64,000 bases of DNA from Toxorhynchites rutilus septentrionalis (Eukaryota; Arthropoda; Insecta; Diptera; Culicidae): NCBI RefSeq assembly GCF_029784135.1, contig NC_073746.1:3740136-3804135 (forward strand). The letters run 5' to 3'. The notes under the pieces are model-generated. The model saw nothing but the letters and a program-made list of their open reading frames with translations, made no database searches and had not been told where the DNA came from. Below are positions 30,376 to 39,944 of this stretch, piece after piece (the stretch's first letter is position 1; every line of letters starts with the position of its first letter). The position numbers were made by a program, and so were the translations under genes.

Positions 30376-31932
30376 CATGCGAAGGTCAGAATTTATGATC
30401 TAACAACTTTATCTCTGTTGACTAGCGTCAACAAACCTAGAATGTAAACAAAAACTTATATGATCGGCTTTTAGAACGATCGCTGTAAATGTCCCCGTGA
30501 ATACGCATTGCGTTGAGAAAATAAATCGCCGGCGCGACAACTTCTCTACGGAAGATAAATTGCACTGTGCGCAAAAATAACACGGGGTAGTTGAGTCGCC
30601 GCATTAGTGGTGTTAATTAGAGATGCCTCCCCACAGCACTGCCCCAAACCCAGCCCCTTTCTGGCTGTCATGTCTTGTTTATTTGGCGTACGACGCGCCA
30701 ATTCATTATGCTTTTTTCCAGGGCAAGCACTCTCTTCGAGGATGACTCGCAGCAGGTGTTAATTGTTTGGATGATCGCACTCGTGACAGAGTCAAGGTTA
30801 CAGGCGTAATCACAGGTAACATAAACTAAGTGGAAGTGGACACACACGCGCAGTCAACATGTTGAACTGATTACGCTCGAAAGCCGGCGAAAGCTTCAGC
30901 TCGTTTGATGACATCAATGGACACAAGCGACGAACCCCTCTTCTTCCCACTGGGATTTAACGATGTCCCCTAACATTCCGAGCGGTTGCATTGTTCGTTA
31001 CCTTTAACGCGCACCGCTTGTGTGCATAGTCACGCAATACACCTCGCGACATGATATAACCAAATTTCGACTCGCCTCAAGACGAGCCTCTATGGGACAA
31101 GACGAGTACAATTGTAATCCAGCATCCATCTGACCTCGACCGCATGAAACACATTTGCGTTAGCGTTAGCGGTGCCCCAAACGGTTTGGATTGATGACTA
31201 TTTTTTTCTTCTTATCTCACGAAGGGGCTGGAGAGAGACCCAGCGGGTCGCTTGGGCTTCGGGAGGGTTCATTATTTGGCGCTCCGAGCGCGGTCGTTTT
31301 CGGATACATGTATTTACAAGCATTTCGAAACAAGCTTTGCTGGTGCAACGCATTGAAGCGGCGTTTGACGATGACTAGGATGATTAGTTTGTCTTTCTGA
31401 GTATATATTCGAGTTGATTTGCCTGTGGCGCTGACAAAATCATGTACGTAGTATTAGCAGAGAAAAGGTGTTTTCTGAAGATGATTTCAGCTGAGGCAAA
31501 CAGATATAACAATTTCAATTTACTTCATACTCTTAGGGATGAAATGAACAGATTCGGATGATACTGTTTTTTTTACAAGTTCTGGTGTTTTCTGTATATT
31601 CGAGGTAAGTTCGCATGTTGGAGCCTAAAAAATACTTGAACAAGAACGAGACTGCACATAGAAAACCAAAACTTACCTCGCATGAGAACATCTTCAAACG
31701 CTGGATTGGGAAGTCGTTTCTACTACTTAGGATCCAAATGACCTAATTGCAGAAGGCAGAAAATCTTATTCGAGTGTATAAAATATCTTGCGACGAATAT
31801 TCTGAGATTAGCAGCTCATCATCATCTTTAACACCTGTTAAACGAAGTAAAAGGGACGAAACCTAATCAAACCTTACACGCGAAACTCTCGACACCTTTT
31901 GGGATTTTTTCAACAAAATGGTAAATTGATAA
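30376..31932. other. No gene recognised
   Basis: Mixed-composition sequence beyond the target duplication. It is slightly more GC-rich than other unassigned stretches, with only short unconvincing ORFs. No element termini or RNA genes are recognised. Confidence 0.45.
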
Positions 31933-32019
31933 TAGGAGTACCGGTAAGTTTCTTCGTTTTTTTTTCAAAAATTAATGCTTAATTCTGCAAAAATGGTTAC
32001 AAATTTAATATTCAAAGTT

Positions 32020-32733
32020 TTGCCCATCGCTAGTTATAACTTTTTTCCATCTTTCTGGCAATTCGCGGATCCCTTTGCGGAAATAATCGGTCGGTTTGTC
32101 GGCTAATCACGAATCGATCCGATTTATGACTTCATCAAAATTGGAGAAGCGCTGGTCAACCAGACCATGTTGCATCGATCGAAAAAGGTAGTCTTATATT
32201 ATAAAGGAGCAATGTCTGGAGAATACAGCGGGTGGGATAGGACCTCTCATTTGAGCGTTTCCAAGTATGTTTTGACCTGTTACGCGACATGCGGCCGAGC
32301 ATTGTCGTGCTGCAAAATAACTTTACTCGTATTGTGGCCGTTTTCCTTCAGTGCACGGCTCAAACGCATCAATTGTCGTCGGTAGAGGTTCCCCGTAAGG
32401 GTTTCATTCGGTTTTAGCAGCTCATAGTGCACCACACCCAGCGGTTCCCACCAAATAGACAGCATAACCTTCTGGCCGTGAATATTTGAATTTGCTGAGC
32501 TACTCCAAGTGCATCTGCAAGTTCTTGTTGCGTTTGTGGCGGATCTTGATCGAGTAAAGCCTCCAATTCTTCATCTTCAAACTTTTTTGGTTGTCCGAAA
32601 CATTCTTCGTCTTCGAAATCAAAATAACACTTTTAAACCGTGCAAACCACGTCTGACACGTTCGCTCAGTTGGAGCATAATCACCATAAACATCCACAAA
32701 AATGCGATGACATTCCGCAGCTTTTTTCTTCAT
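32020..32733 (-). pseudogene. Mariner transposase relic
   Basis: Minus-strand fragments: VDVYGDYAPTERTCQTWFARF (HTH region, near 32640-32700), WWEPLGVVHYELLKPNETL and LQHDNARPH (nuclease core with the second Asp, about 32285-32450), and toward 32040-32160 a degraded C terminus (RWKKVI-type). At least two frame changes and several stops separate them, and the part around the first Asp is missing or unreadable. It is more decayed than the mariner at 5.6-6.8 kb and belongs to another subfamily. Confidence 0.8.
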
Positions 32734-34638
32734 TTTGAAGTATTTTTTTATTTTTTTATTGTCGTCAATCTAAATTGTACACCGATACATTATTAATACT
32801 ACTTAAAACTACTTACGTAAAACTAAAAATCTAAAGAGAACTGACTGGAAAATTTATCCGTTTAATTTAAAAGACGATTTTAACAAGTTACAGAATCATT
32901 TATTTTAATTATTTATTTATTTCGTCAAACCAGCGTAGACTAAATATGCTGCCCAAATGTTACAGTGAAATTTAACGATATCTTATTCTATTCAGATAGT
33001 CTTTGAGCATTGACATTGACATGGTTACATCAATTTTTTCACTGTGTTCGTTACAGAGGCTCATCATACGATTAATAGGACGATATTTGGCATAATTCGT
33101 TCTTCGATAATCTATGTAAAAAATGTTAGGGTTTCTCAGGTTCCTAATCGGTGCGTAAAAATTCAGGTTTCCTAATATTTCTTCTGAGTCCACTCGTTGT
33201 GATATGATATCAATAATAAATAGAATCATTGCAGAGTTCCGACGTTATTTTAGGCTTTTAATATTGATTAGCATACAGCGTGCTTCATATGGAGGTAGAC
33301 GATATGAAGACCAGCCTAGTTTACGAAGTGCAAATAACAAAAAATGTTTTTGTACAGATTCAATTCTGTCTTCGTGTGAAGTTATGTAGGGGGACCATAC
33401 AATACTACAGTATTCGAGAATTGCTCTGACGTATGTAATATACAATGTTTTTATTGTGTACGGATCGTGGAAATGGTAACTAAAGCGTTTAATGAAGCTC
33501 AACATATTATTTGCTCTATGGATGATTGTATTATAATGATCCACGAAGGTTAGTTTCGAATCTAAGATCACACCTAAATCTCTTACTCGTTGACATCTAC
33601 TGATGGGTTGATTACCCAGTATAACACCATTGTTCAATGGTGTTCTTCTTCTTGTAAAAGTAATCAAGGTGCATTTCCTAACATTGAGCTGTAATAAACT
33701 CTTAGTGCACCAATTATAAACTATGTCAACTTCATTTTTGAATGTTTGAGAGTCTTCTTCATTCTTTATTTCCATATACAGTTTCATATCATCTGCGTAG
33801 ATAAGTGCCTTAACACTGTTAAGAAAAACGCAAACGTCATTAACAAATAAAATGAACAAAAGTGGCCCCAAATGAGAGCCTTGAGGAACTCCGGATGTAA
33901 CAAATATTGGTTTTGAAATTTCCCCATTAAATCTTACCATTTGGGTGCGGTCAGTCAAATATTATTCTAGCCATTTCAATAGCTTGACTTCTATCCCTTT
34001 TTTTTGAAGTTTAAGAAGGAGTAAGGGTATATCAACACGATCGAAAGCCTTACTAAAGTCAGTGTATAGAGCTTCAACTTGATTACCATTATCCATTGCA
34101 TTCAAAGTGAATGTGACAAATTCCAGCAAATTTGTTGCTGTTGATCGTCCTTTGAAAAAACCTTGTTGCTTATTCGTAATTCGTGTCTTTAGTTGTTGAA
34201 AAACTTTTTGGTTTATTATGGCTTCACAGAGTTTTGGAATGCAAGAAATAATTGCTACTCCACGATAATTTCTTACATCGGATCTATTACCGGATTTGAA
34301 TATTGGTACAAGAAAAGAGTTTTTCCATATTTTTGGGAACCTTTCTGATTCCAATGACGTATTGAAAAGCCATAAAAGTGGATGAGTTAATTCAGATGCC
34401 AAATTTTTTATAAAAACCGGTGGAATTCCGTCAGGACCTGGCCCTTTCGAGACATCGAGCTTATTTAATGCGTCAAAAATTTCAATGTAAGTTAGTTTTC
34501 TGACTCCAACATCACATGGAAATTCTGGAAGAAATGCAAAGAAGTCACGATCTCGGTCCTCCTCAGCTGTTACAATATAAACTTCTTGAAAAAATGTTGC
34601 AAAGAGGTTGCAAATTTTTTCTGGGTCATTTCCCACGG

Positions 34639-34860
34639 GTTTCTTTGCGGGTAATTCGTCCCCTTGCTATAAATAGTAGAATAAGTTGAAAAGTAAATAA
34701 ACTATAGATATACGAATAGATTTAAGAATTGAGTGCTCATCAGCATTGTTACAATTTCCTTATATCCCATCCTTCTCCTAAAAATATGTCACCCTTCTAA
34801 ACTCGAGTACACCGCGAGTAATCGGTTTTCCACCTTACTAACCATAGATGTAAGAAAATT

Positions 34861-34934
<74 letters not shown>

Positions 34935-35019
34935 TTAAAAATATATTTAAGAATTCGGCTCCTTTAAACTTAAGTAACTGAGCCTGTAAAAATAAACGAA
35001 TTAATAAAAAAAAAAAAAA
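34639..35019 (+). mobile_element. I-group LINE, 3' UTR-only copy inserted in the CR1-like LINE
   Basis: From about 34670 on the sequence follows the 3' UTR of the full-length LINE (tagaataagttgaaaagtaaa, tttaagaattgag, tcacccttctaaactcgag, accgcgagtaatcggttttcc, gagcctgtaaaaataaacga) and ends in an A-tail (35007-35019). Flanks ttcccacgg (34630-34638) and ttccccacgg (35020-35029) are a one-base-different target duplication. A long (TA)n run lies inside it. Confidence 0.85.
34863..34931. repeat. (TA)n microsatellite, ~69 bp
   Basis: Pure alternating TA tract inside the I-group 3' UTR fragment. The corresponding place in the full-length copy (about 30262-30300) has only a short AT-rich stretch, so it expanded after insertion. 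Confidence 0.92.
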
Positions 35020-35791
35020 TTCCCCACGGTATCGTCAAGGTGCATGCGTGATGGAAAACCATTGCTTTTTAATTTTGTTTTTATGTAATTAAAGAAACTT
35101 TTCGGGTTAGATTTTATGTCCGACTCTGTTTTTAAGCTGTAATCTTCAAAAGCGCTTTTAACAGTTGAGTTGAGCTGTTCGCAAATGTTCAGATATTTTT
35201 GGAGATTAGCGTCAGATTTGTATTTCTTATAAAATTTATGTGCCTTCTGTTTTTTATTTTTTAAATTCTTTATGCTTTGATTAAACCAAATCGGATATTT
35301 TGTGTTCATATTTCTCCTTTTTCGTCTTCTTGGTATCTCCTGCTCTATAATTTCATTGATCATCGAGTAAAAAGTCGTCACTGCTACTTCAATGTTTTAC
35401 ACACTTCTAAATAAATCCTGCCAGTTGATATAGTTAAGCCTACACCTAATTGATTGGTAATTTGCTGTAGTGTAATGAACTTCGAACGTTTTAATGAAGT
35501 AACACTCCCCGCAAAAACACTCTCGTTGGTACGAAATTCGACTTATTCAAAATGGCAAAAAACTAGGTTGTTTACGCTTCAACTTTTTCACATATACTGA
35601 AAAAAAAGCGCAATGGCAGTCGCTTTCCAACGAATGTCAGGAAATTTGAATCACTGGAATAATAATCAAGTTACGCCATCTGTTGTAAAAACGAAGAAAC
35701 TTACCGGTACACCTAATAAATTAAATAATAGCCAGATTCGCGTTCAGGAACAAATTCTCATTGCTATCGAAATTTTTTTTTTTTTTTTTTT

Positions 35792-35912
35792 AGACTTATC
35801 TCACTTCTTAACTAGGCGAACCTAGCCAGAATTTTCACCTGCCCCCGGGCTTCTGAATGCCAAAGGGGGACTAGGCTCTGCGGAATGCACGTATCTGCAT
35901 GCTCGTGCTGTT
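35792..35912 (-). other. 3' UTR of the RLE element with a UUCG-loop hairpin (copy A; also in C, D, E)
   Basis: On the coding strand CTAGG-TTCG-CCTAG (35812-35825) forms a 5 bp stem with a UUCG loop about 20 nt before the A-tail. It is a plausible recognition feature for the reverse transcriptase. It is conserved in C, D and E and absent from B. Copy A ends agtct-A(n), while the others end agtctgcc-A(n), a 3-base difference at the tail junction. Confidence 0.55.
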
Positions 35913-38900
35913 TTAGTCCTGACCGAGGAATTGTCGGACAATCGCGCAGGTGCTAAGGATGACCGACTTTTGGATGCCGGCCAATTCCTTCTCGATGTTC
36001 AACACCTTTAGCGCTTCCAGAAGTGTCTTCGGGATAATTCCAGTTCCAGAGAGAACGACTGGAACAATTCTTGGGACCTCCCTTAGCCCCCACAGTTCCT
36101 TGAGCTCCACGGCCAATGGTCGGTACTTGCAGATTTTGCGACCGTGGGTCTCCTCCAGATTCTGGTTCAGTGGAATAGCGACATCGATGATGGTGACTTT
36201 GCGGTCGCTCTTGTCGTAAACCATTATATCTGGGCGGTTGTGGTGGATCGAGAGGTCGGTCAGAACAGTGCGATCCCAGTACAGCTTGAAACGGTCATTT
36301 TCCAGGACAGGTGCAGGCAGGTACCGGTAGTTTGGTACGTTGTCTTCCAGTAGAGCACATTGGAGCGCCAGTTGTCGATGAACAATACGGGCCACGTTGT
36401 TGTGGCGCTCGGTGTAGGCTGCGTTGGCCAAAACGGGACAGCCTCCCATAATGTGCTCTATGTTTTCACCTGGTTGATGGCACATCCGGCAAATGTCATG
36501 AACGTCTTGATGCCAGACGTACCGCCTGCAGTTTCTCGTCGGCATTATCCTGTCCTGGATGGCTATCATGTCGGCTTCTACTACTGAAGAGAGTTCACCA
36601 CGCGTTAGCCACAGATTAGATGCGGCCTTGTCGACGTGTGGCCGGTCCAGTTGATGGGGGTGGGCACCATGCACTGCCTTCTGCTTCCAAGCTGCAATCT
36701 TCTCCTCCACTGTCTGCAGATTGCAGTTGAGTTGGTACTCCGCTTGCGCCAAGTGCAGAGCGCTGTATCCTCTGTCGGCGGCGCAGACAGCCCGGTATAG
36801 CGCGTTTTGGTTGGCGCGTTCTGCGAAGTACTCGCGCAGTTGTCGTACCTGGGCAACACACAGTGCAGAAATGTCGACGATTCCAAGTCCCCCTTCTTTG
36901 CGTGGTAGTGAAACTCTCTCCAGTGCCGATTGAGGATGGTGCATTCCGGCCTCTTTGAATGCTTTCCTCATCCTCCTCTCAAGGTCCTCTAGGTCAGTTT
37001 TGCTCCATTTGACTACACCAAAACTGAAGGTCAGCAGGGGAACCGCGAATGTGTTGATCGCGCGTACCTTGTTCCCCGCGTTGAGGAAAGTCCTCAGGAC
37101 ACAGTTCACTCGACTCAAGAACTTGTCTCGCAGCTCCGTCTTGATGTCGGAGTGGCGAATCCCGGTGAGCTGTCGGAATCCAAGATATTTATAGGATTCG
37201 CCACGAACCATGTCTCTTATAAACTCGCCGTCATAGACCTCGTAGCCTCCGGATTCGGTAAGTTGTCCTTTCAGCAGGTGGACACAGCGACACTTGTCGA
37301 GGCCGAACTCCATACAGATGTCCCTGCTTATGTCTTCGACAACCCGGATAGCTACACCTAGACGCTGACGTGAATCAGCGTAGACCTTGAGATCGTCCAT
37401 GTAAAAGGTATGGGTCACTTCTTCGTGGGCGCCGTCGCCATACCTTATTTTATAGCCATGACCGTTTCTATTGAGCGTCCTACTGAGGGGGTTCAGTGCC
37501 AGACAAAACCAAAGCGGGCTGAAAGAGTCGCCTTGGAATATCCCCCTCTTTATCTGCAGCGTTCTAGACTGCAACACATTTTCCCCATCACTAAGGTGCA
37601 GAGACGTGCTCCACTGCCTCATCGCATGCTGCAGGAACCTAACGACGACGGGATCAATTTTGTAGAGCTCCAATACCCGGACGAGAAACGAGTGAGGTAT
37701 GGAGTCATAAGCCTTCCTGTAATCGATATAGGCCATGCTTAGGTTCCGCTGATTATAAACCGCCTGGCCGACTATGGTTGCGTCGATGATGGCCTGGTCT
37801 TTGCAGCCATGCGTATTTTTTCTGCATCCTTTCTGCTCTTCTACGATGATATGGTGTTGTTCGCAGTGGGCAGAAACTTTGGCGGTTATGATGCTGCTTA
37901 ATATCTTGTACAGACTCGATAGGCACGTTATCGGCCTGTACTTTGATGGGTTCAATGTGTTGCTGTCTTTCGGGAGGAGGAATGTGACGCCACGGGTGGC
38001 GAATTCAGGGAGGTTGTGTGGGTCACGTAGCACCTTGTTGAAGCACTCAGCTATCTTTTGATGTGCGACGGTCAGCTTCTTGTGCCAGAAGTTCTGAACA
38101 CCATCGGGGCCCGGTGCTGCCCAGTTCCTCAGGTACCGCGAGGCTTCGCGGACATCGTTCTCTTCGACGATGATAGCTGGCATCTCTCCAATTTCACCAC
38201 AACTCTCCTCCTCCCGTCTTAACCACATTTGCCCGTCGCGATGTTGTACTGGGGTCTCCCAAATACCAGCCCAGAAGTTCGTCACATCGCTAATATCTGG
38301 CAAACCTTCGCGGTAGTCGGGCTTCTCGTCGCTAATGTGGTCGTAGAACGCTTTTTCGTTATCTCTGAACATCCGATTTTGTTCCTGGCGCTTTGCAGAG
38401 TCAGAGTAACGTTTCAGCCGTTTAGTTAGGACGCTCAATTGCTGTACCAGTGTGTCGAGTTTTTCCGTCAGCTGGTGAGCTCCCAGCTGGCGAAGTTCAG
38501 TAGGCCGCACGATCACAGCAACTTGGCGACATAATTTCGCCGATCTGCTGCCTCTTTTGTACGCCATCAGTCTTCCAATTGCGGCGCGCTTGTTTAGGAT
38601 CCGTTGCTCCAATCTCCTTCGCCATGGAGGCTCACGCCTTTCACGGAGATGTTGGAGCAGTCCGCCTCTTGGCCTAATACGGTATCCTAAACTTTTGGCG
38701 GTCGCCACAGCAGCACAGTAAACTTTCAGTTGCAGCTCCTCCATGTTCTCAGCATCAACCAAGTGCAGCGGAAGAACGTGCTCGTTCATGAGCTTTACTG
38801 CACTTGTCAGCCTGCGGGAATACTGCAACTTCGGGATCCTGGGGCGCGACAATGGGTCTGTGTCGCGGAACTGTGAGATCGCCTCGTCGTAGTGGAAGAC

Positions 38901-39575
38901 CAGATCGCGTAGTAGTTGTTGATCTGGCTGTGGGTCTTCCGGCTCAGGGGGTTGTTGTACTGTGGCCTCCACTGGTGCTGATTCGCGTGCCCCACTCGCG
39001 AATGAATTGCTCAGCCGTACTGAACTTCGTCTCGACACATCGCTTGCTCTGCTTGTTCTGGAGCTTAGTTCTCTCTGCACCTGCTGCTTGATCTCGTCGA
39101 CTTGCGTTTGGGAGAGCATATTGTTGCGTACAATCGCTCTACGCCTCGCGTTCATCGCGTTTTGGTCAAGCCTCCCGACGAACTCTGGATACGCTTCCTC
39201 GAACATTGCGAGTATTCGAGGGCGACCGCTCATGTCCGTCTCCAAAGCAGTGCAGATGTAATAGGCGCGGATCACGAATTCGTTCATTTCGTGTGTCCAC
39301 ATGATCCGTCGCCTAGTAGTACCCACAAGTGTGGACGACTGTCGTCTGACAGTCGCAACACGCCTCGTAGGCGCAGCGTTTCGTTGGTGATGTCGATGGC
39401 TGCTGTTTCCGTGTGGCGGTAGCTCTTCGGGTTGAACCCGGCTGGTGGCCCGCTCTTGCACATCGCCCTCCAGCCGCTGGCCGCTCGCTCTTACGCCCGT
39501 TCCAGGACCAGCTCCAGTTCGGGGACCCTCCTCGGGTGATCGCATTCGTAGTATTCGTCTTGACCTTAGCTCCAT
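35913..39575 (-). CDS. Copy A: reverse transcriptase with C-terminal restriction-like endonuclease, 1,220 aa
   Basis: Single multifunctional protein for target-primed reverse transcription. ~1-80 is Arg/Pro-rich. ~88-150 is a Myb-like helix set (RRRIMWTHEMNEFVIRAYY, AYPEFVGRLDQNAMNARRRAI), presumably for DNA binding. RT ~470-745: WAAPGPDGVQNFW, YRPITCLSSLYKI, AYIDYRKAYDSI (Asp618), GIFQGDSFSPLWFCLALNPL and FYMDD (Asp727, Asp728). A CCHC knuckle is C1029-x2-C1032-x8-H1041-x4-C1046. The endonuclease is PD1116-x14-D1131 (RPDIMVY...IIDVAIP) with a downstream KICKYRPLAVELK. The C terminus (VPVVLSGTGIIPKTLLEAL...) resembles that of R4/Dong-group proteins. There is no N-terminal CCHH finger of the R2 kind. 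The start MELRSRR lies 276 bp from the unit's 5' end. Confidence 0.92.
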   Translation of the reverse strand: MELRSRRILRMRSPEEGPRTGAGPGTGVRASGQRLEGDVQERATSRVQPEELPPHGNSSHRHHQRNAAPTRRVATVRRQSSTLVGTTRRRIMWTHEMNEFVIRAYYICTALETDMSGRPRILAMFEEAYPEFVGRLDQNAMNARRRAIVRNNMLSQTQVDEIKQQVQRELSSRTSRASDVSRRSSVRLSNSFASGARESAPVEATVQQPPEPEDPQPDQQLLRDLVFHYDEAISQFRDTDPLSRPRIPKLQYSRRLTSAVKLMNEHVLPLHLVDAENMEELQLKVYCAAVATAKSLGYRIRPRGGLLQHLRERREPPWRRRLEQRILNKRAAIGRLMAYKRGSRSAKLCRQVAVIVRPTELRQLGAHQLTEKLDTLVQQLSVLTKRLKRYSDSAKRQEQNRMFRDNEKAFYDHISDEKPDYREGLPDISDVTNFWAGIWETPVQHRDGQMWLRREEESCGEIGEMPAIIVEENDVREASRYLRNWAAPGPDGVQNFWHKKLTVAHQKIAECFNKVLRDPHNLPEFATRGVTFLLPKDSNTLNPSKYRPITCLSSLYKILSSIITAKVSAHCEQHHIIVEEQKGCRKNTHGCKDQAIIDATIVGQAVYNQRNLSMAYIDYRKAYDSIPHSFLVRVLELYKIDPVVVRFLQHAMRQWSTSLHLSDGENVLQSRTLQIKRGIFQGDSFSPLWFCLALNPLSRTLNRNGHGYKIRYGDGAHEEVTHTFYMDDLKVYADSRQRLGVAIRVVEDISRDICMEFGLDKCRCVHLLKGQLTESGGYEVYDGEFIRDMVRGESYKYLGFRQLTGIRHSDIKTELRDKFLSRVNCVLRTFLNAGNKVRAINTFAVPLLTFSFGVVKWSKTDLEDLERRMRKAFKEAGMHHPQSALERVSLPRKEGGLGIVDISALCVAQVRQLREYFAERANQNALYRAVCAADRGYSALHLAQAEYQLNCNLQTVEEKIAAWKQKAVHGAHPHQLDRPHVDKAASNLWLTRGELSSVVEADMIAIQDRIMPTRNCRRYVWHQDVHDICRMCHQPGENIEHIMGGCPVLANAAYTERHNNVARIVHRQLALQCALLEDNVPNYRYLPAPVLENDRFKLYWDRTVLTDLSIHHNRPDIMVYDKSDRKVTIIDVAIPLNQNLEETHGRKICKYRPLAVELKELWGLREVPRIVPVVLSGTGIIPKTLLEALKVLNIEKELAGIQKSVILSTCAIVRQFLGQD

Positions 39576-39846
39576 TGTCTGGGTGTATCTCCTTTGCCCG
39601 GGAGACAGCGGGTTGGCAAGGCCTCCATGACCCGGGAGGCCTTCCCCGGGAGAGATATAGCGCTCTGACTCGCTCGCACCCCCTCACTTAGCCACTTTCG
39701 ACACCCGTTCTCGGAGCCAAGACCAGGTGTGTGTTTCCAGTTCACGCCCGATCTAAAAATGTCGTCATATGATCTTCGTGGAGGCGTGAGATAGGAACAT
39801 TTGAGACCAACGGGCAGGCTCCTACCCTAGTGTTGATCCCCATTTG

Positions 39847-39851
<5 letters not shown>
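39576..39851 (-). promoter_or_regulatory. 5' UTR of the RLE element with a 9 bp hairpin (copy A; also in B, D, E)
   Basis: The 5' UTR is GC-rich and conserved among A, B, D and E. It includes a perfect inverted repeat AAGGCCTCC-8 nt-GGAGGCCTT (39618-39643) about 45 bp upstream of the ATG, inside a run of CCCGGG blocks. RNA structure in this region could serve translation or processing. R2-type elements are known to carry a self-cleaving HDV-like ribozyme at their 5' end; I could not fold one by eye here, so this stays open. Confidence 0.5.
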
Positions 39852-39893
<42 letters not shown>

Positions 39894-39944
39894 GCAGACT
39901 TATCTCACTTCTTAATGCTTCACTTCTTTCATGCTCGTGCTGTT

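Larger units (their letters stand above)
32890..35512 (-). pseudogene. CR1-like LINE, ORF2 without endonuclease, three stops and one insertion
   Basis: On the minus strand the reading runs from about 35510 (HYTTANYQSIRCRLNYINWQDLF) through a basic linker (IPRRRKRRNMN...YPIWFNQSIKNLKNKKQKAHKFYKKYK) into the RT (GPGPDGIPPVFI, IFKSGNRSDVRNYRGVAI, YTDFSKAFDRV, SGVPQGSHLGPLLFILFVNDV, YADD). It continues through the thumb and C terminus to 32972. One frame is kept throughout, broken by TAA stops near 35396, at 33962-33964 and at 33245-33247, and by the I-group fragment at 34639-35019, which splits DDTVGN. The QGSHLGPLLF style fits the CR1/jockey group. The 3' tail is an AATAAATAAATAATT-type repeat. 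It is 5'-truncated, so the endonuclease was never copied. Bases 35305-35435 are duplicated at 45314-45444. Confidence 0.85.
31935..35713 (-). mobile_element. Second mariner element, split by a nested LINE
   Basis: Inverted ends of 27 bp with one mismatch lie at 31935-31961 and 35687-35713 (outer bases ggagtaccggtaagtttctt; the right end is ggtgtaccgg... when inverted). TA flanks both sides (31933-31934 and 35714-35715). Transposase fragments lie only in the left third (32000-32733). About 2.6 kb of CR1-like LINE (about 32890-35510) separates them from the right end. Without the LINE the element would be about 1.2 kb, normal for mariner. Confidence 0.8.

Noticed and set aside
34863..34931. AT-rich tract as an origin or matrix-attachment site
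   Set aside because: It is a pure (TA)n microsatellite that expanded inside a LINE 3' UTR fragment; nothing supports another role.
35950..36353. Plus-strand ORFs of 60-145 codons throughout the array (for example 35950-36219, 37410-37742, 47540-47977)
   Set aside because: They are antisense shadows of the 1,220-codon RLE protein and recur identically in each copy; no independent motifs.
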